Part shown: positions 1-7,635 of the stretch, one piece after another
Layout: the number at the start of each line of letters is the position of its first letter
Position numbering within the stretch: position 1 is the stretch's first letter
Origin: an uncultured Oscillibacter sp.
GTDB taxonomy: Bacteria; Bacillota; Clostridia; Oscillospirales; Oscillospiraceae
Reading direction: 5' to 3'
Length of the DNA: 54,857 nucleotides
NCBI GenBank assembly: GCA_900544105.1
Contig: UQUC01000005.1
Span: 1 to 54,857, forward strand
Program-made: the position numbers and the translations under genes
Notes under the pieces: generated by a model
What the model saw: only the letters and a program-made list of their open reading frames with translations
The model's database searches: none
What the model was told of the DNA's origin: nothing

Positions 1-19
1 CGGTCACAGAAAGATTCCG

Positions 20-757
20 TTATTCGTTCTCCCAGTTATGCCAGACGTTCTGGACATCGTCGTTGTCCTCCAGCATATCAATGAGCTTCTGCATATTCTT
101 CAGGTCGCCCTCATCGGTGAGGGAGATGTAGTTCTGGGGCACCATGGCGATGTCGGCGGAGAGGAAAGTGTAGCCCTTGTCCTCCAGTGCCTTGACCACA
201 GTGTTGAAGTCATCGGGCTCGCAGCGGACTTCCATCACCATGCCGTCAGCCTCGAAGTCGGCAGCACCGGCCTCCAAAGCGTCCATCATCACGGTATCCT
301 CATCCAGCTCCTGATCCTCATTGTCAATGACGATCACGCCCTTCCGGTCAAAGCTCCAGGACACGCAGCCCTGCGCGCCCAGATTGCCGTTGCACTTATC
401 AAAGGCGTGACGAACCTCGGGAGCGGTACGCTGACGGTTGTCGGTCAGAGCGTCCACGATGACGGCCACACCGCCAGGACCGTAGCCCTCATAGGTGACA
501 GCCTCAAAGTTCTCGGTGTTTCCAGCGCCCAGCGCCTTATCAATGGTGCGCTTGATGTTGTCGTTGGGCATGTTGACAGCCTTGGCCTTGGCGATCACGG
601 TAGCCAGGCGGGAGTTGTTGGCAGGGTCGCCGGAGCCGCCGCCTTCCTTGACGGCAACGATGATCTCTTTAGCGATCTTGGTGAATGCAGCGGAACGCTT
701 TGCGTCAGCAGCGCCCTTGGTCTTTTGAATGTTATGCCATTTAGAATGTCCGGACAT
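20..757 (-). CDS. yebC: YebC/PmpR-family protein
   Basis: A 245-residue protein opening with the SGHSKWHNIQ signature of the YebC/PmpR (TACO1) family and of normal full length. Members are described as DNA-binding regulators and, more recently, as factors that help ribosomes through difficult sequences such as polyproline; which role applies here cannot be read from the sequence. The ATG at 757 follows an AAGGAG placed inside the last codons of the Nif3-like gene, with a gap of only 5 nt, so it is the last gene of a trmK-nif3-yebC minus-strand unit. The family call is secure; the function is less so. Confidence 0.95.
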   Translation of the reverse strand: MSGHSKWHNIQKTKGAADAKRSAAFTKIAKEIIVAVKEGGGSGDPANNSRLATVIAKAKAVNMPNDNIKRTIDKALGAGNTENFEAVTYEGYGPGGVAVIVDALTDNRQRTAPEVRHAFDKCNGNLGAQGCVSWSFDRKGVIVIDNEDQELDEDTVMMDALEAGAADFEADGMVMEVRCEPDDFNTVVKALEDKGYTFLSADIAMVPQNYISLTDEGDLKNMQKLIDMLEDNDDVQNVWHNWENE

Positions 758-762
758 AGTAG

Positions 763-1560
763 TTATTCTCCTTCAACAAAATATTGGATGACTTCCTTGT
801 GAGAAGTCGATTTTATGATTGTAAGCTGGGGAAATTCCTTCTCCAGATAGGTGACGATTTTCGCGCAGACCGGGTCCTCCGTGGGGAAATGCCCCGCGTC
901 GATGAGGTTGATGCCCTTGGGAACTGCGTCTAAAAACTGGTGATACGTCAGATCTGATGTTACAAAGGTGTCGCAGCCCGCCGCGATCACCGCGTCGATC
1001 TCGTCGCCGCAGGCACCGCCGCCCACAGCTATATATTTTACCGGCCGGTCTCCGGCATAGCGGACGCCGTTTGCGTGTAACGCCTTACATACCGCAGTTG
1101 CAAAGTCAGATAGCTTTACAGGGTTTCGCAGCCGTCCCACACGGCAGAGGCCGGTATCATCCCCCGGCATAGGCCCAGGGTCCTCGATTCGCAGCGCCTC
1201 GGCCAGTGCGTCATTGACGCCGCCGGGGGCAATATCCAGATTTGTGTGCATGGAGATCACGGAAATATCCGCTTTCACCAATCTCCGCAGCAGACGGCCC
1301 AGATATCGGTCGGGCCGCAGGGTCTGCATCTCCGCCTGATGCCAGCGGACGTTCATCAGCGGATGGTGGGACACGATGAGCTGGCAGCCCAGCTTTTCCG
1401 CTTCGGAGACCACATTCTCTGTCACGTCCAGCGCCACCAGCACTCGCTGTACCGCCTGATCGGGGCTGCCTTCCAGATGCCCCACGTTGTCCCAATCGAA
1501 CGCAAGGTCCTTGGGGGCCAGTTGGAATAACGCCTGTTCAATTTGCGCGACGGTTAGCAT
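763..1560 (-). CDS. Nif3-like dinuclear metal centre protein (YqfO/YbgI family)
   Basis: A 265-residue Nif3-family protein. Likely metal ligands are visible in SHHPLMN (His65-His66), HTNLD (about residue 105) and the C-terminal DAGHFPTE. The family forms toroidal hexamers with a two-metal site; suggested roles include GTP cyclohydrolase I type 2 activity, but the true substrate is unsettled. The start overlaps the end of trmK by 23 nt and has a GAGGAG ribosome site 8 nt upstream. The trmK-nif3 pairing matches yqfN-yqfO of Bacillus, which supports both calls. Confidence 0.93.
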   Translation of the reverse strand: MLTVAQIEQALFQLAPKDLAFDWDNVGHLEGSPDQAVQRVLVALDVTENVVSEAEKLGCQLIVSHHPLMNVRWHQAEMQTLRPDRYLGRLLRRLVKADISVISMHTNLDIAPGGVNDALAEALRIEDPGPMPGDDTGLCRVGRLRNPVKLSDFATAVCKALHANGVRYAGDRPVKYIAVGGGACGDEIDAVIAAGCDTFVTSDLTYHQFLDAVPKGINLIDAGHFPTEDPVCAKIVTYLEKEFPQLTIIKSTSHKEVIQYFVEGE

Positions 1561-2242
1561 GGCGCCACTCCTCTCTTGCCCGTAATAACGCGGTCAAAAT
1601 CTCCCGCAGTTCCTCCGTCCGCGCTTGCAGCCGGGTGGAGCGCTTCGCTCCCGCCAGCGCCGTCTGTGTGCGGACGATTTTTTCAACGATATATCGATCC
1701 GCCAGCGGATCGTGGGCCAGCCCTACGCCGCCCCAGACCTGGCTGAGGGACAGTTCCATCTTCCCCGCCTTGGCCTCCATCACGGTGTACAGGGTACCCC
1801 GGTCGCGGATCAGCGCTTCCCGTGTGATGGCAAAACCGTTTTCCATCAGGTATTGCCGCACCATTTCCTCATGGGACTGAGGCTGTAACAGCAGCGTATG
1901 CTGCCCGTCCGCCGTCCACGGTGCGGCCTTCAGGATCGAGAGGATCGTCTCCCCTCCCATCCCCGCAATGGTGACGGTGTCCACCTCAGAGGGACGGATC
2001 CCGGCAAGGCCGTTGCAGAGCCGATATTCAATATTGTCCGTTCCGTAGAGCGATCCGGTCACTTTAGCCCGCTCCAACGGGCCGGGCCGCAGATCGCTGG
2101 CCACTGCTCCCCGGATCTTTCCCTGAAGCCGCAGCCACGTGGGGAGATAGCCGTGATCGGTGCCAACATCGGCCAAATACGCGCCCTCAGGCACCCATCC
2201 GGCGATCAGCCGCAGTCGGGGCGGCAATTCCAGTGCCCGCAT
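1538..2242 (-). CDS. trmK: tRNA (adenine-N1)-methyltransferase TrmK
   Basis: Methylates N1 of A22 in tRNA using S-adenosylmethionine. The chosen ATG gives 234 residues beginning MRALELPPRL, with the SAM-binding loop ADVGTDHGYLP near residues 23-33 and a second motif IAGMGGE further on. An open frame extends 41 codons upstream, but that part has no family character, while the ATG at 2242 follows a GGAAGGGGG ribosome site. It overlaps the Nif3-like gene downstream, as in Bacillus. Confidence 0.93.
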   Translation of the reverse strand: MRALELPPRLRLIAGWVPEGAYLADVGTDHGYLPTWLRLQGKIRGAVASDLRPGPLERAKVTGSLYGTDNIEYRLCNGLAGIRPSEVDTVTIAGMGGETILSILKAAPWTADGQHTLLLQPQSHEEMVRQYLMENGFAITREALIRDRGTLYTVMEAKAGKMELSLSQVWGGVGLAHDPLADRYIVEKIVRTQTALAGAKRSTRLQARTEELREILTALLRAREEWRHANRRAN

Positions 2243-2321
2243 GGTCTCTCCCCCCTTCCGGTGTTTTTTGTCCTTTCCTTCCCGTCGATGAACGCTTTCT
2301 GTTCGTTCCGGACACGGTTCA

Positions 2322-2353
2322 GGACGCATACGGTATTCCCGTATGCGTCCTGT
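2322..2353. repeat. Perfect inverted repeat between DUF1858 gene and trmK
   Basis: A 13-bp stem (AGGACGCATACGG and its complement) with a 5-nt loop. No T-run follows on either strand, so a standard intrinsic terminator is not supported. It could be an RNA processing or stability hairpin between the two genes, or a protein-binding palindrome. Confidence 0.5.
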
Positions 2354-2365
2354 CATGTGGCGCAA

Positions 2366-2572
2366 TTACTGAGCCTTGTTAGCTTCCTCGTTCACCAGAG
2401 CCAGCAGCTTGTCCACGTCGATGCCGTGGACCATGCAGGCCTCCTCCACGGTCTCACCGCGGGAAGATGGGCAGCCCAGGCAATGCATGCCGATGGACAG
2501 GAAAATGGGCGCAGTCTGAGGTGCAACGTCCAGAATATCACCGATGATGGTGTCCTTCGTAATATTGATCAT
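2366..2572 (-). CDS. DUF1858 domain protein
   Basis: A 68-residue protein from the ATG at 2572, which has an AGGAGG site 8 nt upstream; the open frame extends further but without a ribosome site. It carries the DUF1858 pattern: MINITKDTIIGDIL, then a Cys pair HCLGCPSS (Cys31, Cys34) and a helical C-terminus. These small proteins are proposed to be redox or metal-binding and often sit near hybrid-cluster or disulfide-handling proteins, but no function is proven. A strong promoter lies directly upstream, so it is probably expressed independently of queA. Confidence 0.85.
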   Translation of the reverse strand: MINITKDTIIGDILDVAPQTAPIFLSIGMHCLGCPSSRGETVEEACMVHGIDVDKLLALVNEEANKAQ

Positions 2573-2609
2573 TGGAATGATCCTCCTGTTTTGAAAAATA
2601 AGCACTGAT

Positions 2610-2638
2610 ATTATACTCAATTTTTTCTGTGATTTCAA
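2610..2638 (-). promoter_or_regulatory. Sigma-A type promoter for the DUF1858 gene
   Basis: Read on the minus strand: TTGAAA, a 17-nt spacer, then TATAAT. The -10 box lies about 38 nt upstream of the DUF1858 start. It may also serve trmK, nif3 and yebC. Confidence 0.75.
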
Positions 2639-2703
2639 TAGATAATCGAAGAAAAGCCATATAAACCGGGAAAATCATTTGGAAATTTTGCAAAAATCAG
2701 CGA

Positions 2704-3729
2704 TCAGCGCAGGAACATGGCATCGCCGAAGCTGAAAAAGCGGTATTTTTCCCGGACGGCTTCCTCATAAGCGGCCAGAACATGCTCCCGTCCGGCAAAG
2801 GCGGACACCAGCATGATGAGAGTGCTCTCCGGCAGGTGGAAGTTGGTCACAAGGCCGTCCATCACCTTGAAGCGGTAGCCGGGGTAGATATAGATGTTGG
2901 TCCAGCCGGCCTTGGCCTCCATGTGGCCGTCCTCCGCCGCCCAGGATTCCAGCGTCCGGCAGGAGGTGGTGCCCACACAGATGCAGCGCCCGCCGTTGGC
3001 CTTGGTGCGGTTGATGAGATCCGCCGTCTCCTGCGAGATCACGCAGTATTCACTGTGCATCTCGTGATCGGTGATCTCGTCCTCCTTCACGGGGCGGAAG
3101 GTGCCAAGGCCCACATGGAGTGTTACATAGCCGATATTCACGCCCTTGGCCTTGATCTGCTCCAACAGCTCCGGGGTGAAGTGCAGTCCCGCTGTGGGGG
3201 CCGCCGCGCTGCCCAACACCTTGGAGTACACCGTCTGATATCGCTCCTGATCCTGAAGTTCCTCCTTAATGTAGGGCGGCAAAGGCATTTTACCCAGGTG
3301 CTCCAAAACCTCTAAGAAGATCCCCTCGTAATCAAAGCGCACCAGACGGTTGCCGTCCGGCAGGACCTTTGTGACCTCTGCCGTCAGCTCGCCGTTGCCG
3401 AAGGAGAGCTTGGCTCCCTCCCGCATATGCCGTCCCGGACGCACCAAACATTCCCATGTCTTTTCTCCCCGGTCGATGAGCAGCAGCACCTCACAAGCGC
3501 CGCCTCCCGGTAAACGCTGGCCCAGCAGACGGGCGGGCAGCACCCGGGAATCGTTCAGGATCAGACAGTCACCGGGGTTCAGGAAGTCCGGCAACTCGTA
3601 GAAATGGTGATGCTCCCAGGCACCGGTGTTCCGGTCCAGAGTCATGAGTCGGGAACCGTCCCGTCGCTCCAGCGGCGTCTGGGCGATCAGTTCCTCCGGG
3701 AGCTGGTAGTTAAAATCGCTTGTTTTCAT
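2704..3729 (-). CDS. queA: S-adenosylmethionine:tRNA ribosyltransferase-isomerase
   Basis: Transfers the ribosyl part of SAM to 7-aminomethyl-deazaguanine in tRNA to make epoxyqueuosine. The 341-residue product starts MKTSDFNYQLPEELIAQ, the classic QueA N-terminus, and contains the family blocks NDSRVLPARL, GSAAAPTAGLHFT, HVGLGTFRPV and NFHLPEST. The start at 3729 follows a GAGGT just after the stop of the SpoIID-like gene, so the two are translationally close. A few extra in-frame codons upstream are not used in this call. No other queuosine genes are in the window. Confidence 0.97.
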   Translation of the reverse strand: MKTSDFNYQLPEELIAQTPLERRDGSRLMTLDRNTGAWEHHHFYELPDFLNPGDCLILNDSRVLPARLLGQRLPGGGACEVLLLIDRGEKTWECLVRPGRHMREGAKLSFGNGELTAEVTKVLPDGNRLVRFDYEGIFLEVLEHLGKMPLPPYIKEELQDQERYQTVYSKVLGSAAAPTAGLHFTPELLEQIKAKGVNIGYVTLHVGLGTFRPVKEDEITDHEMHSEYCVISQETADLINRTKANGGRCICVGTTSCRTLESWAAEDGHMEAKAGWTNIYIYPGYRFKVMDGLVTNFHLPESTLIMLVSAFAGREHVLAAYEEAVREKYRFFSFGDAMFLR

Positions 3730-3737
3730 GTTCAACC

Positions 3738-5117
3738 TCACTTGATGGTAATATCTGTATAGTAGAATTCCAGAATTTCGTCATAGGTATGCCCCAGCTC
3801 CGCCATGGCCTTGGCACCGTACTGGCTCATGCCGAGATTGTGGCCGCTGCCGCTGCCGGTGATGGTAAAGGTGCCGTCCCGGGAAGCTGCAGACATTTGG
3901 CCCTCGCCCACCGTGGATGTTCCGGAGGCGGACAGCACAGATGCGCTGCCGTCCAGTCTGGCAGTCTTTCCGCTGCCGTTGAGGACGCTGACCCCTTCCA
4001 AGGAGCGGATCACTGTATTGCTGTCGTTGATATAAATGCCGCCGGAGACTGCGCCGGCTCCATTGATGGTGAACCGCTGGCTCTTGACGGATTTATGATA
4101 GGTGCTGGAATAGAAGATCGTGCGGCAGGTCTCCCCCTTTACCGTCACGCTGTCCCGGCTGCCCTCAAAGGTCACCTTGCTGACGTTGCCCATAGGCGTG
4201 AACTCCGCCACATAGACGTTTTTCACAGTGCCGATACTGTACCCCTTCTGCTCCAGGATCCACGTCAGCTCATCGGCCGTGTAGGTCACAGTCCAGTTGT
4301 AATTGGGAATGGTGGTCTGGGCTTCGTAGGGGTCCTTCTTCCCCGCCAGGTACGGGATACCGCTGTTCCAGACATTGGCGGCGTCCTCGGTGGCGCCGCC
4401 GTTGGAGGCGCAGTACACCACAGTATCCGCAGGCTTGCCGCCGTAATAGATCATCTCGCCCGCCGTGTTGTCCACCGCCGCGTCCGTCATATCGGTTGCC
4501 CGGTTGCGGCCATAGTACACCTGACAGTCGGTGCCGGCGCAAACATCAAAGCCCAAAGAGGGATGCCGGGTCTTGACCGCGTAGGTGCGGGCGCAGACCG
4601 CCTGGGCTTCCAGAGCCGCCAGCGGCCAGTCCTTGTCCATCTCGTAGGGCACGACACCCTTTACATAGTCTTCAATATCCACCACATTGATGACCGTCAG
4701 GGCGCCGGCGGCATTGCAGCGATACTCAAAGCCGCCGGGGTACTTATAGCCCTTGCACCAGGTCTCCGTGTGCCGTCCCATGGGGCGGACGCCGAGGCAG
4801 TAGCCATTGTCCCGGAATTGGAACAGGACCTCCCCACTGCGGGTCTCCGTCACCGTCACGTCGTCTCCGGAGCCAGAAGCCTGCATGGTGATGGTGGTCT
4901 CGTCGGTCTCGTCCAGATAGACGAACTCCCGGTCCTCATCATAATAGCCGAATTCGTATCCGGACCCCACGGCATTTTCCAGATTGGCGGCTTCCAGAGC
5001 CGTGTCGCCCCAGCGGATGCCCACCTTCAGGGTGTCATTGACCACTGCGGACGCCGAAACGACAGTCAGACTGAACAAAGTGATGATAAACAGAAAGGAC
5101 AACACACGTTTTTTCAT
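3738..5117 (-). CDS. SpoIID/LytB domain protein
   Basis: A 459-residue exported protein: signal peptide MKKRVLSFLFIITLFSL, then a SpoIID/LytB core with VEDYVKGVVPYEM, WPLAALEAQAVCARTYA and a C-terminal SGSGHNLGMSQYGAKAMAE block. SpoIID cleaves denuded glycan strands and drives membrane migration during engulfment; LytB relatives modify amidases. The core fits either, but the protein is longer than SpoIID itself and carries an N-terminal region of unclear type, so spoIID is not assigned firmly. The ATG at 5117 has a GGGAGG site; the frame upstream lacks one. Confidence 0.88.
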   Translation of the reverse strand: MKKRVLSFLFIITLFSLTVVSASAVVNDTLKVGIRWGDTALEAANLENAVGSGYEFGYYDEDREFVYLDETDETTITMQASGSGDDVTVTETRSGEVLFQFRDNGYCLGVRPMGRHTETWCKGYKYPGGFEYRCNAAGALTVINVVDIEDYVKGVVPYEMDKDWPLAALEAQAVCARTYAVKTRHPSLGFDVCAGTDCQVYYGRNRATDMTDAAVDNTAGEMIYYGGKPADTVVYCASNGGATEDAANVWNSGIPYLAGKKDPYEAQTTIPNYNWTVTYTADELTWILEQKGYSIGTVKNVYVAEFTPMGNVSKVTFEGSRDSVTVKGETCRTIFYSSTYHKSVKSQRFTINGAGAVSGGIYINDSNTVIRSLEGVSVLNGSGKTARLDGSASVLSASGTSTVGEGQMSAASRDGTFTITGSGSGHNLGMSQYGAKAMAELGHTYDEILEFYYTDITIK

Positions 5118-5140
5118 AAAACCTCCCAATGGCGAATACC

Positions 5141-5169
5141 TTGACGATAGAGGATCTGTTTGCTATTAT
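5141..5169 (+). promoter_or_regulatory. Promoter for asd
   Basis: TTGACG, 17-nt spacer, TATTAT on the plus strand. It gives a leader of roughly 120 nt before asd. No lysine riboswitch features were recognised in that leader. Confidence 0.65.
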
Positions 5170-5296
5170 GTAGACAAATGTCCGCGGTGTAAAAACACAT
5201 TCCATGGACATACATATCTAAGATATTATAATACACATTGGCCCCGGATTCAACCGGAATCGATGATTTCCCCGGGACCCGAAGGAGGAATCTGCT

Positions 5297-6388
5297 ATGA
5301 AACGGTATCAGGTCGGCATCATCGGCGGTACGGGTATGGTGGGCCAGCGGTTTGTGACCCTGTTGGAAAACCATCCCTGGTTCCGGCTCACTGCCATTGC
5401 CGCCAGCGCCAGAAGTGCGGGAAAGTCCTACTGGGAGGCTGTCTGTGACCGCTGGGCTCTGGATATTCCCTGCCCCGAAGCCGCAAAGCCCCTGACAGTG
5501 CTGGACGCTGAAGCGGATGCGGAGAAACTGGCCGGTATGGTGGATTTCTGCTTCTGCGCTGTGGATATGCCCAAGGAGGCCATCCGGGTGCTGGAGGAAA
5601 CCTACGCCAAGCTGGAATGTCCCATCGTTTCCAACAACTCCGCCCACCGCTGGACAGAGGATGTACCCATGGTGGTGCCGGAGATCAATGCCGAGCACTT
5701 GGCGGTCATCGAGGCCCAGCGAAAGCGGCTGGGCACCAAACGGGGATTCATCGCCGTCAAGAGCAACTGCTCCCTCCAGAGCTATGTCCCCGCCCTTCAT
5801 CCCCTGATGAAATACGGTCTGGAACGCGCGCTGGTGTGTACCTATCAGGCGATCTCCGGCGCGGGGAAAACCTTCCAGCGCTGGCCGGAAATGGTGGATA
5901 ACTGCATCCCTTACATCGGCGGCGAGGAGGAAAAGAGCGAGCAGGAGCCGCTGAAGCTGTGGGGCCGGGTGGAAAACGGCAGGATCGTCAAGGCGGAGGG
6001 TCCCGCCATCACCGCCCAGTGCTTCCGGGTAGCCTGTCAGGACGGCCATATGGCCGCTGTGTTCATGAAATTCAAGGATGGCTGCAGGCCCTCCATGGAG
6101 CAGATCAAGACGGATTGGGCCGCATTTCGTGGCCCGGCGCAGGAATTACAGCTGCCCTCCGCCCCCAAGCAATTCCTCCACTATTTTGAGGAACCGGACC
6201 GCCCCCAGACCCGTCTGGACCGGATGCTGGAGCAGGGCATGGCGATATCTCTGGGCCGTCTGCGGGAGGATACCCAGTATGATTACAAATTTGTGGGGCT
6301 GAGCCATAATACCCTTCGTGGGGCCGCCGGTGGCGCCGTTCTGCTGGCAGAACTTCTATGCGCAAGCGGCTATATTCAGCAGGTGTAA
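5297..6388 (+). CDS. asd: Aspartate-semialdehyde dehydrogenase
   Basis: Reduces aspartyl phosphate to aspartate semialdehyde with NADPH, the branch point for lysine, threonine and methionine and, through DAP, for peptidoglycan. The 363-residue product has the dinucleotide loop GGTGMVGQRF at residues 10-19, the catalytic Cys in VKSNCSLQSY, and the GAGKTFQRWP block typical of the archaeal/fungal-like ASADH branch rather than the usual bacterial one. The start follows GAAGGAGG. dapA lies 80 nt downstream, beyond a hairpin terminator. Confidence 0.96.
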   Translation: MKRYQVGIIGGTGMVGQRFVTLLENHPWFRLTAIAASARSAGKSYWEAVCDRWALDIPCPEAAKPLTVLDAEADAEKLAGMVDFCFCAVDMPKEAIRVLEETYAKLECPIVSNNSAHRWTEDVPMVVPEINAEHLAVIEAQRKRLGTKRGFIAVKSNCSLQSYVPALHPLMKYGLERALVCTYQAISGAGKTFQRWPEMVDNCIPYIGGEEEKSEQEPLKLWGRVENGRIVKAEGPAITAQCFRVACQDGHMAAVFMKFKDGCRPSMEQIKTDWAAFRGPAQELQLPSAPKQFLHYFEEPDRPQTRLDRMLEQGMAISLGRLREDTQYDYKFVGLSHNTLRGAAGGAVLLAELLCASGYIQQV

Positions 6389-6410
6389 AGGTAAATAACT
6401 TGATTGCACA

Positions 6411-6444
6411 AAAGCGGATGCCAAAGCAGGCATCCGCTTTTTCA
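6411..6444 (+). terminator. Intrinsic terminator between asd and dapA
   Basis: A perfect 12-bp stem (AAAGCGGATGCC with its complement), 6-nt loop, then a short T-run. The dapA ribosome site begins only about 10 nt later, so the hairpin either ends asd mRNA partially or acts as a processing/attenuation point inside an asd-dapA transcript. Confidence 0.8.
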
Positions 6445-6468
6445 TGTTGAAAGAGGAGGTATTTTGTC

Positions 6469-7368
6469 GTGAAGGATATTCTCTTTACAGGTTCTGGTGT
6501 GGCCATTGTAACGCCCTTTCGCGGCGGGGCGGTGAACTTCCCCGCCCTTGGGCATCTCATCGACCGGCAGATCAACGGTGGCACCGATGCCATCATCGTC
6601 TGCGGCACCACCGGAGAGGCGGCCACCATGACCCAGAAGGAGCGCACGGAGACCATCGCCTATTGCGTGGACCGGGTGGCGGGGCGCGTGCCGGTGATCG
6701 CCGGTACCGGCGCCAACGATACTCAGGTAGCCCGGGAAAACGCCCTGGCTGCGGAGCGCCTCGGCGTGGACGGTCTGCTGATCGTCACCCCCTACTACAA
6801 CAAGGCAACCCAGCAAGGTCTGCTGCGGCACTACAAGGTCATTGCGGATTCCGTGGACATTCCCATCATCCTCTACAACGTCCCCTCCCGCACCGGAGTC
6901 AACATCCAGCCGGAGACTTATGCGGAACTGTCTCAACATCCAAATATTGCGGGCGTCAAGGAGGCCAGCGGAAATTTCAGCCAAATCCAGAAAACCCGGA
7001 ACCTCTGTCCCGCCGATTTCGCCATCTGGTCCGGCAACGATGATGAGACCGCCGCCATCTGTATGCTGGGTGGTTCCGGGGTCATTTCCGTGGTGGCCAA
7101 CGTCCTCCCCGCAGAAATGCACCGGCTGACAGCCCTCTGCCTTGCCAATGACTTCGCTGCGGCGGGCCGACTGCAATTAAGGCTGAAGCCCCTGTGCGAC
7201 GCGCTGTTCTGCGAGGTGAATCCCATTCCGGTAAAAACCGCCCTGAATCTCATGGGCCTGGAGGCCGGGGAACTGCGGCTCCCCCTCTGTCCCCCCACCG
7301 GCGCCAGCGTGGAACGGCTGAAGCTGGCCCTTTCGTCGTGGGATCTGCTGCCGGAGCAGACCTCCTGA
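6469..7368 (+). CDS. dapA: 4-hydroxy-tetrahydrodipicolinate synthase
   Basis: Condenses pyruvate with aspartate semialdehyde, the next step after Asd, toward DAP and lysine; in sporeformers the pathway also feeds dipicolinate. The 299-residue product shows GTTGEAATM, the catalytic Tyr in ILYNVPSRTG and the Schiff-base Lys in GVKEASGN. Translation starts at a GTG (6469) preceded by AGAGGAGGT at good spacing; there is no suitable ATG. No separate promoter is evident between the asd terminator and this start. Confidence 0.97.
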   Translation: MKDILFTGSGVAIVTPFRGGAVNFPALGHLIDRQINGGTDAIIVCGTTGEAATMTQKERTETIAYCVDRVAGRVPVIAGTGANDTQVARENALAAERLGVDGLLIVTPYYNKATQQGLLRHYKVIADSVDIPIILYNVPSRTGVNIQPETYAELSQHPNIAGVKEASGNFSQIQKTRNLCPADFAIWSGNDDETAAICMLGGSGVISVVANVLPAEMHRLTALCLANDFAAAGRLQLRLKPLCDALFCEVNPIPVKTALNLMGLEAGELRLPLCPPTGASVERLKLALSSWDLLPEQTS

Positions 7369-7386
7369 GCTTCTTTTCCCAGGAAA

Positions 7387-7416
7387 AGTGCCGCTGTTCT
7401 TGCGAACAGCGGCACT
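7387..7416 (+). terminator. First copy of the local terminator hairpin (locus A)
   Basis: A 30-nt palindrome: AGTGCCGCTGTTC, TTGC loop, then the complement. It is preceded by AAAA but followed directly by repeat element A instead of a T-run. It is identical to 7575-7604. Confidence 0.7.
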
Positions 7417-7574
7417 CAGCGTGTCGAAAAATTTTCTCCCCGCTGAGGCCATTTTCAGAGCTTTTACAAAGCTCTGAAAATATTGATTTCAATGGCGCAG
7501 GACACCCTTCTTGGGTTTCCCGCGCACACCCTTCCTTACCGTCGCGGAAATTTACCTCTTTATTGATGGACTTC
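7417..7574 (+). repeat. Structured repeat element, copy A (158 bp)
   Basis: Begins CAGCGTGTCGAAAA and lies between two identical terminator hairpins in the dapA/tyrS convergent gap. It holds three stem-loops: a CAGCG/CGCTG-closed hairpin; a perfect 14-bp stem at 7451-7481 with a 3-nt loop; and GGCGC...GGACACCC pairing with GGGTTTCC..GCGC with mismatches. Copy B at 52537-52697 is clearly homologous over its whole length (the stretch from GATTTCAATGGCGCAGGA to CTTTATTG is the best conserved). Indels shift any reading frame between copies, so it is not protein-coding. I do not recognise it as a named family. Confidence 0.85.
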
Positions 7575-7610
7575 AGTGCCGCTGTTCTTGCGAACAGCGG
7601 CACTTTTGGA
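7575..7610. terminator. Second copy of terminator hairpin, bidirectional (locus A)
   Basis: The same 30-nt palindrome as 7387-7416, here followed by TTTT. It can end tyrS transcripts arriving from the right and dapA transcripts from the left. Confidence 0.75.
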
Positions 7611-7635
7611 AGAATTTATAGTTTTGTCGTCAGTA

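Noticed and set aside
2341..2356. A 16-base match (GTATGCGTCCTGTCAT) shared, inverted, with 14159-14174
   Set aside because: In 55 kb about one 16-base match is expected by chance, and the surroundings are unrelated.
5170..5296. Lysine riboswitch ahead of asd
   Set aside because: The leader is only about 120 nt and lacks the conserved lysine-aptamer core.
7250..7603. Minus-strand frame through repeat element A (and a similar one at 52151-52651)
   Set aside because: The two copies translate in different frames because of indels while the hairpins are kept, so these are not genes.
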